From: Ornithodoros turicata
Taxonomy: Eukaryota; Arthropoda; Arachnida; Ixodida; Argasidae
Direction of reading: 5' to 3'
Assembly: GCF_037126465.1 (NCBI RefSeq)
Contig: NW_026999324.1
Coordinates: 1 to 64,000 of the forward strand
Length of the DNA: 64,000 bases
A program made the translations under genes and the position numbers. Position 1 is the stretch's first letter, and every line of letters begins with the position of its first letter. Below are positions 22,595 to 33,869 of the stretch, in pieces. The notes under the pieces are model-generated. The model had not been told where the DNA came from. It saw only the letters and a list, made by a program, of their open reading frames with translations, and ran no database searches.

Positions 22595-23069
22595 GCCTCA
22601 ACCTTCCAGGCATACGACGAGCTTCTCTACATGTATGGTCACCTTTATACCAAATGCAACAATAGATATACGGTTTCCCACTCCCCCCCAAAAATGAACA
22701 GAATATACTTGAGACATCCTAAGCAACAATGAAGAAAATTACTATTCTCGGCTAGCTATGATAACCAGTAAAAATGAATATCTTACGCCTGCATCAATAC
22801 AATCTGACGGTTTCAATGGCGGTCACAAGCAGATGCATGAAAGCCTACGGAAATTACACACAAATGTTAAGTGCTACCAAAACAAATCCCAAAACAAATC
22901 TAAACCGGAACGCAACCTAAATACACCGTACCATCAAAAACCACAGAGCTAGCCGTTCTGCAGCCAGTTTACTCATTTATTTTGCGTTTTCGATTATTTT
23001 GTGCAGTAAAAAGTTGACTGTTACAAAAACTACTTTTCCATTAGAAAGCGTGATCCCCTTAAGAACAGA
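22595..23069. other. No gene recognised
   Basis: Low-complexity AT-rich DNA with short frames only. Confidence 0.35.
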
Positions 23070-23420
23070 CTAGTGAGGTTTATTGGCGCAACAATGGAGT
23101 ACACTATCTGCGTGTCTCAAGGAGGGAAGAATCTGTCACGCATCGCCTCCGCCTCAACGTCAGCGCAGTCCTTCACTGCTGTTCAAAGTGGATCAGCAAG
23201 CCACACCCTTATGTTCTATCTGGAACGTTGAGGCAGATATTCGTCACCTTCTTCTCGAATGCCGCCGTTCCAAGTCCTTTCGCGACAAGTTCAAGTCTCG
23301 CCTGACCAGCCTCGGATACTCCATCTCTCTCTCGACACTAATTGACACGCGGAGAAGTGGTGTAACCGCTGTGCTTCTTCACTACCTTCCTGATACCGGT
23401 CTCTTCAGCAGTCCGTGACA
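23070..23420 (+). pseudogene. Non-LTR retrotransposon 3' coding end
   Basis: The frame at 23181-23418 reads VDQQATPLCSIWNVEADIRH and LLLECRRSKSFRDKF, the CxxC...HxxxxC pattern that ends many I/R1/Jockey-type ORF2 proteins. The second Cys of the CxxC is Trp here. It runs to a stop at 23416-23418 and is 5' truncated. Confidence 0.7.
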
Positions 23421-24479
23421 TCGCGTGTGTGACGGCACAACACTTATGACCTCGGACCCCACATCGCCTTACTCTTAACTGCCCCAAGAATACACCCTAA
23501 GGAATTACTTAATGAGGAAGAACAAGACAGCCCCCCCCCCGGCTGACTTTTCCTGTGAAAATAAATAGAACCTCCACCCCCTTTGAGAACAGCGTAATCA
23601 TCGCTACATGCGGTATAGACACCAGGATGGCACCTCGATGAAACTTTGTTGACTACATGCTGCCTTTGATGACCCCTGCAAAAATAAAATCAACAAAATG
23701 CAGTGTATCGCTAAACCAGTAAGAATAAAGTGTACTTTCTGCTGCGTATGATATTGTACACGTGATGGTATCACTACCACGTCGAGTATGTTGGTTGGTA
23801 TTATAAGCAAAAACTTTGCTTTAGTGGTTACTTTTCGCATTCCATCATAACATTAAATAGGAAGGTAATTAATGTCGCGAATAATATGAACTATATCGGG
23901 GGCGAACAGAAATAGCTTCGGAAAGGCAATGTCGATACCGTCTTAAACCACTGAAGCTTGTAAGCCGGCATGATCTTGCACAGCTGCTGCAACGCTTTAG
24001 TCTCTAGATCGCCGATCCGTGGAAGGTCCGTCGCAAAAATCAAATGAAACCTAATCGAATCCGACCCGTGTTTTTTCTGGAGACACCATGTGTGAGCTTT
24101 TCTGACATACATATATGATATGTCTGTGGTATATCTGATCTCTCTGATATATCTCGCTCGCGAATAATGTCTTGAAGCGTTTCGTGAAATGGAGCTAAGG
24201 CTAATTACGATAGTTTTCGCACAGCTAGTGCTACTGGTGCAACGGTCGTGGTTGCATTGCCAGAATGTCATCTGGCGGACCATAGACATACGTGTATTAA
24301 TGCGAATTAGGTGTCGCTACTTTGACCGTCGAAAGAGAATGCACAAGGGAAAAAAATATGCTATTCCACGGTACTGCGGCAGTAAGAACTCACCAACTAA
24401 AGAGCGTCTCCCACTAAGCTTCGATGAACTCGAGAAGTTCGCATGTTTAACGTTTTGTTGTTGCTTATTTCGTTTCCAG
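23421..24479. other. No gene recognised; upstream of the protease-like gene exons
   Basis: A C-run lies at about 23531-23540. The cytoplasmic exon(s) expected upstream of the membrane segment at 24480 were not identified. Confidence 0.3.
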
Positions 24480-24565
24480 AGGCCTGGTGTTGGCCTGTGT
24501 ATTACTTCTTCTTGCAATGGTTATCCTCGTCATCGCCGCAAGAACCTGGATGCTCTTCAAGCAAG
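24480..24565 (+). CDS. Exon: membrane-spanning segment of the protease-like gene
   Basis: After TTTCGTTTCCAG the frame reads GLVLACVLLLLAMVILVIAA then RTWMLFKQ, a strongly hydrophobic 20-residue helix followed by basic residues. It ends at CAAG|GTAGG in phase 1 and enters in phase 2, so at least one upstream coding exon is expected. The orientation, with a short N-terminal side and a long downstream region, would suit a type II membrane protein. Assignment to the protease gene depends on phase and position only. Confidence 0.5.
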
Positions 24566-25168
24566 GTAGGAACACTGGAAATAGTATCTTCCTCAACCAG
24601 TATGTGCATGTTAAATGTGAAATAATATAACCTCCTGACCTCCCTGTAGCGTATTTATGCCAAAGCCAAATTTCAGACAGCAAGATATATTGATGTATCC
24701 GACTGCCGAGTCAGTATCATTATTTAGCTAACCACCCTTTTTCTGTTTCCGCTTTTGTGCTGAAAAGTGCAGCCTTACTGGCTTGTGCTCCATGTATCAC
24801 AGTCATAACCACAAGGCGGCTGTGCGTAAGTGCAGAGAATGCACAGCAGAGATCCGATCAAGAGTGATCCGTTTAGAATCATGCAGGTGATACACTATTT
24901 GTCTCTCATGTGTCTGCTGAAACTGATCTGCTGAAAGCGTTTCTCTACTAATTGCTCCCCATTTCTACGACTGTCGTTCTGCCGTGTTGATAGGCATGTT
25001 AGCCGCAAATAAGATTTCCCGAAAACATTTCGTCCTCGTGGCAAATTTTGTGACGGATCAGACTGTTGTCTGTTTCGAACTCAAAATTAGCGGCAACGTT
25101 TATTCTGCAACAGTTCCGATTCGTTTGCTCCAAGTCCTGATTTTTGTAAGAGTTGCTCGTCTTTACAG

Positions 25169-25240
25169 ATTCAGGAGACATCCATCATCGAGTCCCATCG
25201 ACGACGCCAAATGTCATACATGGCACATCCAATACAACGC
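25169..25240 (+). CDS. Exon: Ser/Thr-rich stalk
   Basis: Bordered by CTTTACAG and GTAAGT, this 72-base block continues phase 1 from the membrane exon and reads DSGDIHHRVPSTTPNVIHGT, ending SNTT. The Ser/Thr/Pro content and a possible N-glycosylation site (NTT) fit an extracellular stalk. It leaves in phase 1. Confidence 0.45.
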
Positions 25241-25329
25241 GTAAGTAATAACATCGATTGAAAATTTGCTGAGTTAAAGATCACAGACAATACTAACATC
25301 CGAAATTCAATCCCAATTGAACCTCAGAG

Positions 25330-25374
25330 GATACGACGACGCAAAACTCACACGTAGCACAACCACCACAACAA
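25330..25374 (+). CDS. Exon: second stalk segment
   Basis: The block reads RYDDAKLTRSTTTT when the acceptor is the second AG of CTCAGAG; the first AG would give a stop. It ends at AACAA|GTAAGT in phase 1. Joining to the acceptor at 32412 continues as TTRRPLTDEEL. The less canonical acceptor makes this the weakest exon of the set. Confidence 0.35.
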
Positions 25375-25659
25375 GTAAGTATGAACATCAATTGAAACAT
25401 TTGCGTATGTAGGGATAAGAGAAAATATTGACATCCGAATTTTAAGACAATGAAAAAAATGGCTAAGAAGCACAAGGTCATGAACATTATGTGAAACCCC
25501 GACACCATATAGGGAAGACGAAGGGAGACTTGGTGTTGTGCCTGTCCCTTGGTGGTCCGTAGTCTCGAGTATTTACATTATGCAAATTTTAAGATTGAAT
25601 TTTAAGCATGTAAAGAGAATACCATCACTCATAACGCCAAGTAACATGGAAAAATCAAT

Positions 25660-26820
25660 TACCTAATATCCACGTTGTCAGTCAGACACTCCAGAGAAAC
25701 GCATTTGATGGCTTTGGTTTGCATCACAGGAAGACGCGACACGGCGTGGCAGCTGACGTCATGGAGATTTCGGCTCCCGATGAACACTGAGATCGCCATT
25801 GTCATGTTTAGTGAATTTGCAAGCTCCTTTGTTCCACTGTTCATCGAAAAAGCCTGAAGCCTTGCTCCTTGCTTGAAGCCTTGCTTGAAGGCTTCCAGCC
25901 ACTTTGAAAAAAAATGCCCACGCAGATGAGTAGCTACTTCCTGTTGGACTCTGCATAGTCTATATGCACTCTTTTGCCATGCTGTTTCCGGCTCCTCCAT
26001 CGAAGTTCCTGACACAAGGCGCCGTTTCCCAGTGTAGTAAGCACTCCGTGCAGCTATTGACCATCTCATCTATATCAATGCCTGGCCACCACACCAGACT
26101 TCTAGTGAGTGCATTCATTCGTGATATTCCGAAGTGCCCTCGGTGCAGTTCCATGAGGACCCTGCTGCTACGGATCGGTTGGAATTAAACACTCTGTGTG
26201 CTCGAAGGATGCAGTCAGTTGCAGCGTGGACTCTTCACCACCCCAGTTCCACTTCTTGGCTTTGTTGACGCCCGTTTTGAGTTCACGGCTTAGTTCTTGC
26301 AGTTCTCGGTCCTTCTTGTGCTTCAGGCAATTTCATTGTAGGTCACAGGTAGGCTGTAAACGTACTGTAGTTCAAACAGTTCAGTATCACCAGTTGTGGA
26401 AATCCTTCACTGGAGCGGGAGTCGCGACAGGGCATTTGCGCTGCCATGCAGTTTTGTATTGTGGTACTTGATGTGTTACTGAAACCCTTGCGGGTACAGA
26501 GCATAATGTTGCATTCTAGCAACCGCTAGTATAGGGATGTTCTTGTCTCGTGCAAATATTGAGATCAAAGGCTTTTGATCTGCACTTGTAGGAAGCTCCT
26601 TGCTTACACCGAATATAATGCTTATAGCCTCTTTGTCTATCTGAGAGTACCCTTGTTCAGTCTGACAGTGTCCTTTGTGACACTGTCTCTGGGTACATAA
26701 GAAGGAACATGGTCTGTGCTGTGCACCAGGCAGGTGGCAACTGGCAGACACGTTTATTGCGGCGGCGTCACCTTGATGGCGTCCACAGAGGGTGCAACAG
26801 GGCTCCCCCATCTAGAGTGT
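25660..26820 (-). pseudogene. pol: Ty3/gypsy pol remnant: RNase H and integrase zinc-binding domain
   Basis: On the minus strand, 26811-26476 contains GYSQIDKEAISIIFGVSKE and PLISIFARDKNIPILAVARM, the gypsy RNase H pattern. At 26154-25960 the frame reads HRGHFGISRMNALTRSLVWW then PGIDIDEMVNSCTEC, the HHCC integrase zinc finger. Between and after them frames are broken. Further downstream (25950-25700) the integrase core is unrecognisable, and a short imperfect repeat of CTTGCTTGAAG occurs at 25860-25890. It lies in the intron after 25374, antisense to the host gene. Confidence 0.8.
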
Positions 26821-27169
26821 CGTCCGGCTGAGACGGTCAGAAGAAAGGGACCATGTCACAGTCTTTCGAGGTGTGTAGGCCTCGGGCTTCAGTGTGGCTG
26901 AAGGAATGGGAAGTTCAGAGTACGTGTTCGAGGGAATGACGGTGCAGACGTACGCTGCCTTCGCGTGATTCAGGGCTACCTTGTCGGGTTCGCAACTAAG
27001 GCAGCCGATAGTAGTAATAACTGGACACAGACTGCAGCCAACGCATAACTTCGTCTAAACACGATTTAATTAGTAATTAGAGCTAATTGGGACCCCCCAG
27101 ATTCATCGCACCCTCCAGGGAGTCATTACACTAATTGTGGAGCATGTATCTCGTGTCCAGACCAAGCTG
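26821..27169. other. No feature recognised
   Basis: This may be further upstream sequence of the minus-strand gypsy relic, but no domain is readable. Confidence 0.3.
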
Positions 27170-28030
27170 TAAGTTGGCGGCAACCTCCGTCCATAAAAAA
27201 GAAGAAAGAAGAGATAGAAATAGAGTGGAGAGGAACAGGTTATTCAAAAATCAACGACGCCGTGGCGAAGAAAACTGCTCCGAAGCGCCCGCCATGTTGG
27301 TAGTTGGCAACGGGCAGTTGCAGAGATCGACGACATGTGGCCACTTAGTTGCAAGGCATCACACCAGATGGCGCCACCATCACCGCTCTATGCGAGAAAG
27401 ACAGAAAACAAGAAGATACTAGCGACAGGTAAAAATGGCAACACTGTTAAACAAGTCTAGGCATGCGAGAGAAAAGGTCTAACCGCTACTGCTAAACAGC
27501 ACGGGGAAAACTACACATCGGGGAAAAGGCTTAGGGGCGATCGGTTAGGCCTAACCACAGCGTCACAACACTATGCAGCTAACACAAGGCGGGAACCACT
27601 GGGCACACATCACTAAACATGCGCCAACGCGAACAAAAGGCTGGCTCACTGCTAAACAAGTGTAAACATGCGTGTACGGCAAACATGTGAGAAAAGGCTT
27701 AACTCGAGCGCGGTCAAACACACAGAAACATCGGCAAATCACTCGTTGGTCATCGCTAAACAAATCTAAACACGGGGCACGGCAAAGATGCGAGAAAAAG
27801 AGCGCGGCAAAACATCACGCAAACATCGGCAAATCACTCACCTTTTCCCCCATGGCGACGGTGCAACTGCTCCATCAGAGAGCCAGGCAGAAACTGAGCG
27901 GGCGCGGGGACTCGAAGCAATTGACCGCACGCCTGCTCTCCACGACAGCCAGCGAGCAACTGACTGGGACGCCGCGCCGCAGCAGCTACCCACGGGCGCG
28001 CTCCTAGCACCCTCTGCGCCACCCACCGCA
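27170..28030 (+). repeat. Solo copy of the long terminal repeat of the 41.2-47.9 kb element
   Basis: From ATCAACGACGCC (about 27250), through GGCATGCGAGAGAAAAGG (about 27461) and ACATCGGCAAATCACTCACC (about 27822), to the GAGAGCCAGGCAGAAACTGAG block (about 27877), the order matches 41450-42020. The palindromic outer 155 bases seen at 41.24 kb are missing here. The copy ends about 150 bases before the ORF at 28187. Confidence 0.8.
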
Positions 28031-28186
28031 GGTGGTTTCGGTTTCACTCTATGCTCCTCCCGCTGCGCGCGCGGCGCTCCTAGCGACGATGGGTGGCTTC
28101 TTCGTTTCGGTTTCGCTCTCATTTCTTTGCGCGCGTTTATCTGTATCAAGGCAGCGCACACCGCGCTCGCGTCATCAAACGTGAAG

Positions 28187-28552
28187 ATGTTCAGCTATCA
28201 CTCATTTCAAAATTGTTCCCGCACCCATGCTTCTTCGGAAGAAGTGGAGAAGGTATGTTTCAAAAGCGAAAGTCCCCAGAATGAGCTGGTCATCACTGCT
28301 TTTCGCTACGTGATAGACAGGGTAGGCTTTGGCAATATAGTAGAGATCTCGCCGGGGCCGCTGCAGGAGATGGTGCGTCGGATCTACGCCCGTTGCAAGA
28401 ACGTCTGTATAACGGTTCCAGACGGACCCCTGGGACTGATGAGCGAATTTGTGAGCTTGGCCAATGCAGAATTCAACTACATCGCTGCAGACACCGTCGA
28501 CCTTCTCGCTCGTGCCATTCCTCATATTAAGTACGCCCTGCGGAAACAGTGA
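28187..28552 (+). CDS. Intronless 122-codon ORF of unknown function
   Basis: The frame begins MFSYHSFQNCSRTHASSEEV, contains EKVCFKSESPQNELVITAFR and ENDS-free sequence through VGFGNIVEISPGPLQEMVRR, and stops at 28550-28552. Five Cys residues and no signal peptide are seen. The frame is also open for 133 codons upstream, but that part is repeat DNA, so the ATG at 28187 is preferred. CATTAAA at about 28626 could be a poly-A signal. It lies in a putative intron of the protease-like gene on the same strand. It could be a retrocopy, a nested gene, or the coding relic of an unknown element. No family is recognised. Confidence 0.45.
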   Translation: MFSYHSFQNCSRTHASSEEVEKVCFKSESPQNELVITAFRYVIDRVGFGNIVEISPGPLQEMVRRIYARCKNVCITVPDGPLGLMSEFVSLANAEFNYIAADTVDLLARAIPHIKYALRKQ

Positions 28553-31500
28553 CATTTGCAAGCAGTCTACATCGTGAACTTTGTCACCGACTTATGAAAT
28601 ACCACTTGGTTATCGACATGCAATGCATTAAACAGTCCGAATAACTTTGACGAGACCCTTTCACTGAAACATCTTTATTGAATACGTACAATAGAGTTCG
28701 TCGATAGATGCCTGCACTTTGTTCCACGGTCACTCGATTCACGAGGGCGCTCATGGTCTCTCTTGTCCGATGCTGTACAAGGTGGGGACCGTAGTGCTAT
28801 ACAGGCAGGTAGTTGGGCTATCGCGGTGTTTGCTGGACGGCTGTTCCTGTGCTGCATGATATGCGGCGACAGTGGCTATCGCTTCCTGAACAACAATACC
28901 ATACATAGAATACACTCACTCAGAGCAGAGCTGGACTACTTACATTTTGCTCCACAAAATGGCCCGCATCGCGGATGGATGCCACTTGTGGGCTTTCGAT
29001 CCACTGTCGTAGAACCAGAGCGCCTCATCCACCTCCTCCTCGCATTGCGCTGGTGTTGCGCTTGCATTTGTTTTTAGGTCAGTTGGTCAATTGGTCTACA
29101 AACGAGCAAAAAAGTACACCTTTGAACCGCAAACGTGGCCGTGTGAGAACCTCGCAGTTGAAGAACGTTGCCGATTTGTGTGGAAAGCCATCAGTTGGCC
29201 AAGCAGAACCATGACACAACTCAGGAACGTTCAAGGAGCATAACCATTGCAACTGATGTAATCGTCGCCAACAAAGTACTGCAACACATAGAAGGTGTGA
29301 TCCTGCTGCCGGTCCACACACATATTGAGCCCGTAAGAAAATATACAAAAAAGGAACAAGAAGGAACAGTGGGCGGGCCACCTACACACAGCAGAAGTCT
29401 TGGCAGTCTGTCCCAATTTCCAAACGAACCCGTGATTCCACATAGAACCCCCCGGAGTGTAAGAACCCAACACAGCATTCTAGCTGTTGCCGCAGTGACT
29501 GGAAGCAGACGTATTCCAATAATTGCGGTAAATGGCTTGTGGTTCGAATAGAGAACGAACTATTTGGCAGAGCTGTGATGGTGCAACTTCTTTATGCTTA
29601 AAAATCATGCAAAGAGGTTCCTTCTGCTTGTGGGCTTAATATCATTCGGCGCATGTGGCATCATTCGGCTCATAACTCGCATCATTCGGCATGCGAGTTT
29701 TAGTATGCCGTTGATAAGGTTATCGTGCCTATCGGAATCAATTGCACTGGTGCGTGACTCAGAAACACATCCGCTGATTGGTTCTGGTTGATACGATTCG
29801 ACGCAAGTCACATTACCAACGTTACCAACGACCTGCTAAACCGCTCTGTTGTCTGCCAAACGTGGACGAATGACTTGCCACTAATGAATCCTTGCCACTA
29901 ATCTTGTAGTAGATCACCGCACCAATGCCTAAGTGCATCCTCCGCCAAGTAGACGGTCTTGGTGGGGTCGAAGTGTGTCCAAGGATCGGTAGGCCAGACA
30001 TATCGTCTATTATCCTGAAGGACTTTAGCGCATGCAACTGAAAGGCAATCTCATAATTCCAGAGATTCGGAAACGTCTTCACAGTACTCTTCACTATCCG
30101 CAGTACCGAACAAAATAAAGCTCGGTCACGGTTTCCGGCGCTCGCATATTAGCAAATGCCAAGACATATGCGGTGATAGCTGAAACTTCTTTGCCTGTGC
30201 GACTTGTCCTAGATGTTTGACCTCTACTGACGCTTTTGAAGTCGTTGAAGAGCGTTTCAGGTTGCAGAGTTGATGAACTAGCTGCTACTTCCATCAAACC
30301 CTCACATTTCAACGGCATCGAATGATTAGGAAATGTCTTTGTTGAGAGTTGTTGAGCAGTGGGATCTAGGCTCAGCTTTCCCAGCTTAAGTCATATATCC
30401 CTCCATTATATTACACAGTAATAGTGTGTCGACCATTAGTCGAACCTCTGTCACGGTGACGTTTATGCCAATACTTGATCCTCATCTCGAAAAGTCATCA
30501 CAGTGTTCGCAAGGGATGGACCAATAGAATATCCGAATCCTCGAATCCCATTGCCCAAAACGGCGAATAAGAGCATTTCGATCCACCAAGCCCATTTATT
30601 TGTATATTTTTAAGGTTGCGCCTCCGGTGTCCACAGAAAACCAAATAGATCTTTGTGGTGTGTGGTTGCATTGTTCTGGACTGAAGGAGTTCAGGAAGGA
30701 ACTCTCCCATTACACGCTTAAAGGCAATATGGTTTCGGTTTTGATCGTTTGTTACTGCATACTCGGGAGTTTCTCCTGGAGTCGATGAAACAACGTCATA
30801 GTTTACATTTACGAAGTCGATTCTAGAATCGTAGGCGTGGTGGAGTCGCAGAACCGTCTTTGGATTTGGATTGGTAAAATTGTGGATTCGTCCTACTTCT
30901 AGTCCTTACCTGTCGACGGCCATATAACGCATGAGAAGTTCCCTTCTGCACACGCGTTGGCTATGTACCATTTAGAAACCAACTGTACAGCTTTCCTTTG
31001 TGAAACTACAGGAACACTCGACAATGGAACATTTCTTGTGTTCCCGAATATCGGCACTTGGCACTTTACTTAATGTGTTGATGTGGGTGTTGTTCGCGTT
31101 GACGAGGCTCTCGTTCTGCCTGGAGAAAGGCTTCGGCGATACGTTAAGGCATTATTGATACCAACGACACTTGTTGAGCAAAGGCGAGCTTTGAGTCGCT
31201 GATCCTGTAAAGTGGTAATGAAAGCCGTGAAAAGCACGGAACGTGCAAGAGTCTTATTTTTGTATTCGCATAATGTTACGCCGGACCGCTGCATGCAAAG
31301 ACAATGGCGTTTCATCTTCAAAGTTTTACACGTTTTTTTAATGCCCGGTTGCGTCTGTTGGAAATATTCGATGGGACTTCTCTCATCACTTGCGGACGGA
31401 TCAACGAGACTCGAACCGTGACACTCTGTGCTCCCTAGAATCGCTACGAATTGTCCAATCGACAAACTGGCGTGTTTCCAAAAATGAAGGAGGCACACGT

Positions 31501-32412
31501 GAAGGCATCTCTTCCGGCTAAAGGCCAAAAGTCCGTTGCACAAAGAGCCTCGAAGTCCCAGCAGATGCTTGCACAGACTGAGTAGCACACGAACGTCTGC
31601 AGTAGCAGATGAAGCAAGGAACTTTGACTGATAGTATTCATTAAAATGAAGTTATTCGCAGTGCGGTTCCAAACTCGAAAACCTCAGTCGTACTGACTCG
31701 TGTCAGATGTAGATGTTCAGCATTGCCCCGCTTTTAGTCTTTGTCATCTAACTCATCATGTAAATCTGTTATCCTGGATCATCTGATTGCTCATAATTGT
31801 AGATAGCTTTTAACTGCCGCACTCACTTGTTATCGTCATCCTCCCCTCTCTCTCTCTTATCCTCATCTCTCACACACTCACCATAGTTATAGCACTCTTT
31901 TCCCTTTACCCGCTTTCGTGCCACTACACCCATACTGTCTCTCTCTTTGACGTGCGCGGGTTGGGAACGCGCACCATTCAGTATCGCCGGCTAGCACAAC
32001 TCACCCGTTATGCGCCTTTAGACGCAAAACATGCCGATCACTTGGTAAGACGATGGCAAAAAGTAAATGAACTGAAAAATTACTATTTGGCAATAGAAAT
32101 CGATATCGATTAGCTGTAGTCCGTTCCATCAAATTAACGCATTAATGTAACTCATACCAAATGTTATTTTAACTCATAATTCACTTCCGGTCATAAAATC
32201 TTAATATCTGCATAAGAACGAATCCTGCACCAATGGCGGGAGAGTACAAATGTTGTGCTGCTGTACAACTGTTTATGCACGTTGGCCCCACACAGTTCCC
32301 ATTGAATCCATTTCACGAGGCGCACTTAACCTTCAACATGACAAACAAATAGGAGCTAGAGTAACACGTAATATGAGCAGAGTGCCACTGATGCTTCCAT
32401 ATTCAATTACAG
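28553..32412. other. No recognised gene; putative intron of the protease-like gene
   Basis: Minus-strand frames at 30318-30094 and 31588-31070 have no motif that could be named. Three spaced CATCATTCGGC-type words lie at about 29640-29695. CT-rich runs occur at about 31842-31860. A block at 30510-30620 with CCGAATCCTCGAATCCC words resembles the other CGAAT-rich repeats. Confidence 0.35.
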
Positions 32413-32555
32413 CTACAAGGCGTCCCCTGACCGACGAAGAACTGACTAAACTGGCTGAAACGCGTCCCATCACAGTCCTCTTCGTCGGTGACCACAGCTA
32501 CAGTACGATATCGAAGGAACAATTCCTGATATATGCACAAAGCCAGCTTAACATG
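32413..32555 (+). CDS. Exon: start of M12B-like metalloprotease domain
   Basis: Preceded by TCAATTACAG and ended by ACATG|GTAAGT, this block enters in phase 1 and leaves in phase 0. It reads RRPLTDEELTKLAETRPITV then LFVGDHSYST and ends in YAQSQLNM. Reprolysin domains typically begin with a beta strand of the form VEVLVVVDH and a helix ending LNxVN, which this resembles. No cysteine-switch prodomain is seen before it. The alternative is an unrelated extracellular domain with a similar start. Confidence 0.6.
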
Positions 32556-33869
32556 GTAAGTGTGAAATAGATGTACGTACTGCGTATGGTGGGAATGTGT
32601 AGAGAGAAGGTATGTTTCTCACATTGTGGGAGAGGTTGTCTTCATGATAGAGCTTGCTGTGAAAGCTATAGAACTCTGTACTTTTTTTAAGCAAATGGAT
32701 ACGAAATACTTGATTGAGTCCACTTCCTGACGTTCACCGGACCCCAAACTCAACAAAATGAACTTGTCCCGAATTCATCCACTAGGATGCATTCTACTTG
32801 CTGGGTGATTGTCCTGCTTGTCCTACCGTTTCAGGAAAACAACTTGATTTGATCATGATGATGATGGTGATTACCAGCCAAATACGCGCCCTCCACTATG
32901 CAAAAAAACACCAGAGTACCTAAAGTCAGGTGTAGCACGGATGCGTCTGCTCTACCGGGTGTTTAACGAAAGGACCTCGGCTGAATAATTCGTAAACACC
33001 AAAGCGACCTTTCTTTTTGGTTAAGACATCTGCCGTGAACTGAGTTGTGAGCGGCTCATTTGCATACTCTCACGAATAAAATACACATCCCATTTTTCAA
33101 TTTTATTTCACACACCTACGGTATATCTGTTTTATGTATGGGGACCTTCAGCGAGAAACATTCGTAAAAAAAAAAAAAACTCGTCGACGCATAGGACTTT
33201 TTCGAGCAATTAATCGGTTTCGGTTTACATATTTCTTGCGCGGAGTAGTGCACCAATGTGCTCTTTCAATCAGCTATCCGGCTGTCTATGTCGTGTTCAT
33301 CCGATTAGTACATAACACGGGGCGACGGAAGATTAGGAACAGCAGCAAGATACGCATTGCTATGCTTGGCATTGTATATGAACGTGACACGTTTGTTTTT
33401 TGTTTCTTTGAATATGTTTCGCTGAAGGTGCCGATACGGGAAACAGTTGTCTTGAATGCGTGCAAAGTAAACTTTAAAAATTAGGATGATTGACTACTTA
33501 GTGAGCGTGTCCATATGATCCGCTCACGACTCAGTTGATGACCCATGTCCCAAGCATGTTTACGAAAAAGAAATTTCTTCGATGGCCCCACCTCTTTACG
33601 AAACTATCAAGCCTGGAGACCCTTCGTGAAACAACCGGTATATGCCGCACTGCAAGAATGCCGTCTACTCTACACCCTTTCTCCTGTAGGACGATATATG
33701 TGCAACTGACTTCCCGCTGTCTTAATGACCGGCTTTCTGACCATAAACGAAGCGAGAAATGCAGAAACTCCGATGTCTACCTTCATCATCTAAGTTTCCG
33801 GTCATGTAGACTAACACGAGTACTGTTTGCCATGAGACCATCGACAAACAAACAAAAACTCTTGCATTA
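32556..33869. other. No gene recognised; putative intron
   Basis: A 14-base A run lies at about 33166-33179. Frames at 33134-33484 and 33535-33870 lack motifs; the last part may be upstream LINE sequence. Confidence 0.35.

Noticed and set aside
30094..30318. Minus-strand frame with coding-like composition
   Set aside because: No motif, no splice borders and no continuation in the neighbouring DNA.
31070..31588. 172-codon minus-strand open frame, considered as a THAP or P-element-like transposase piece
   Set aside because: No catalytic or zinc-binding motif is visible and the composition is not distinctive.
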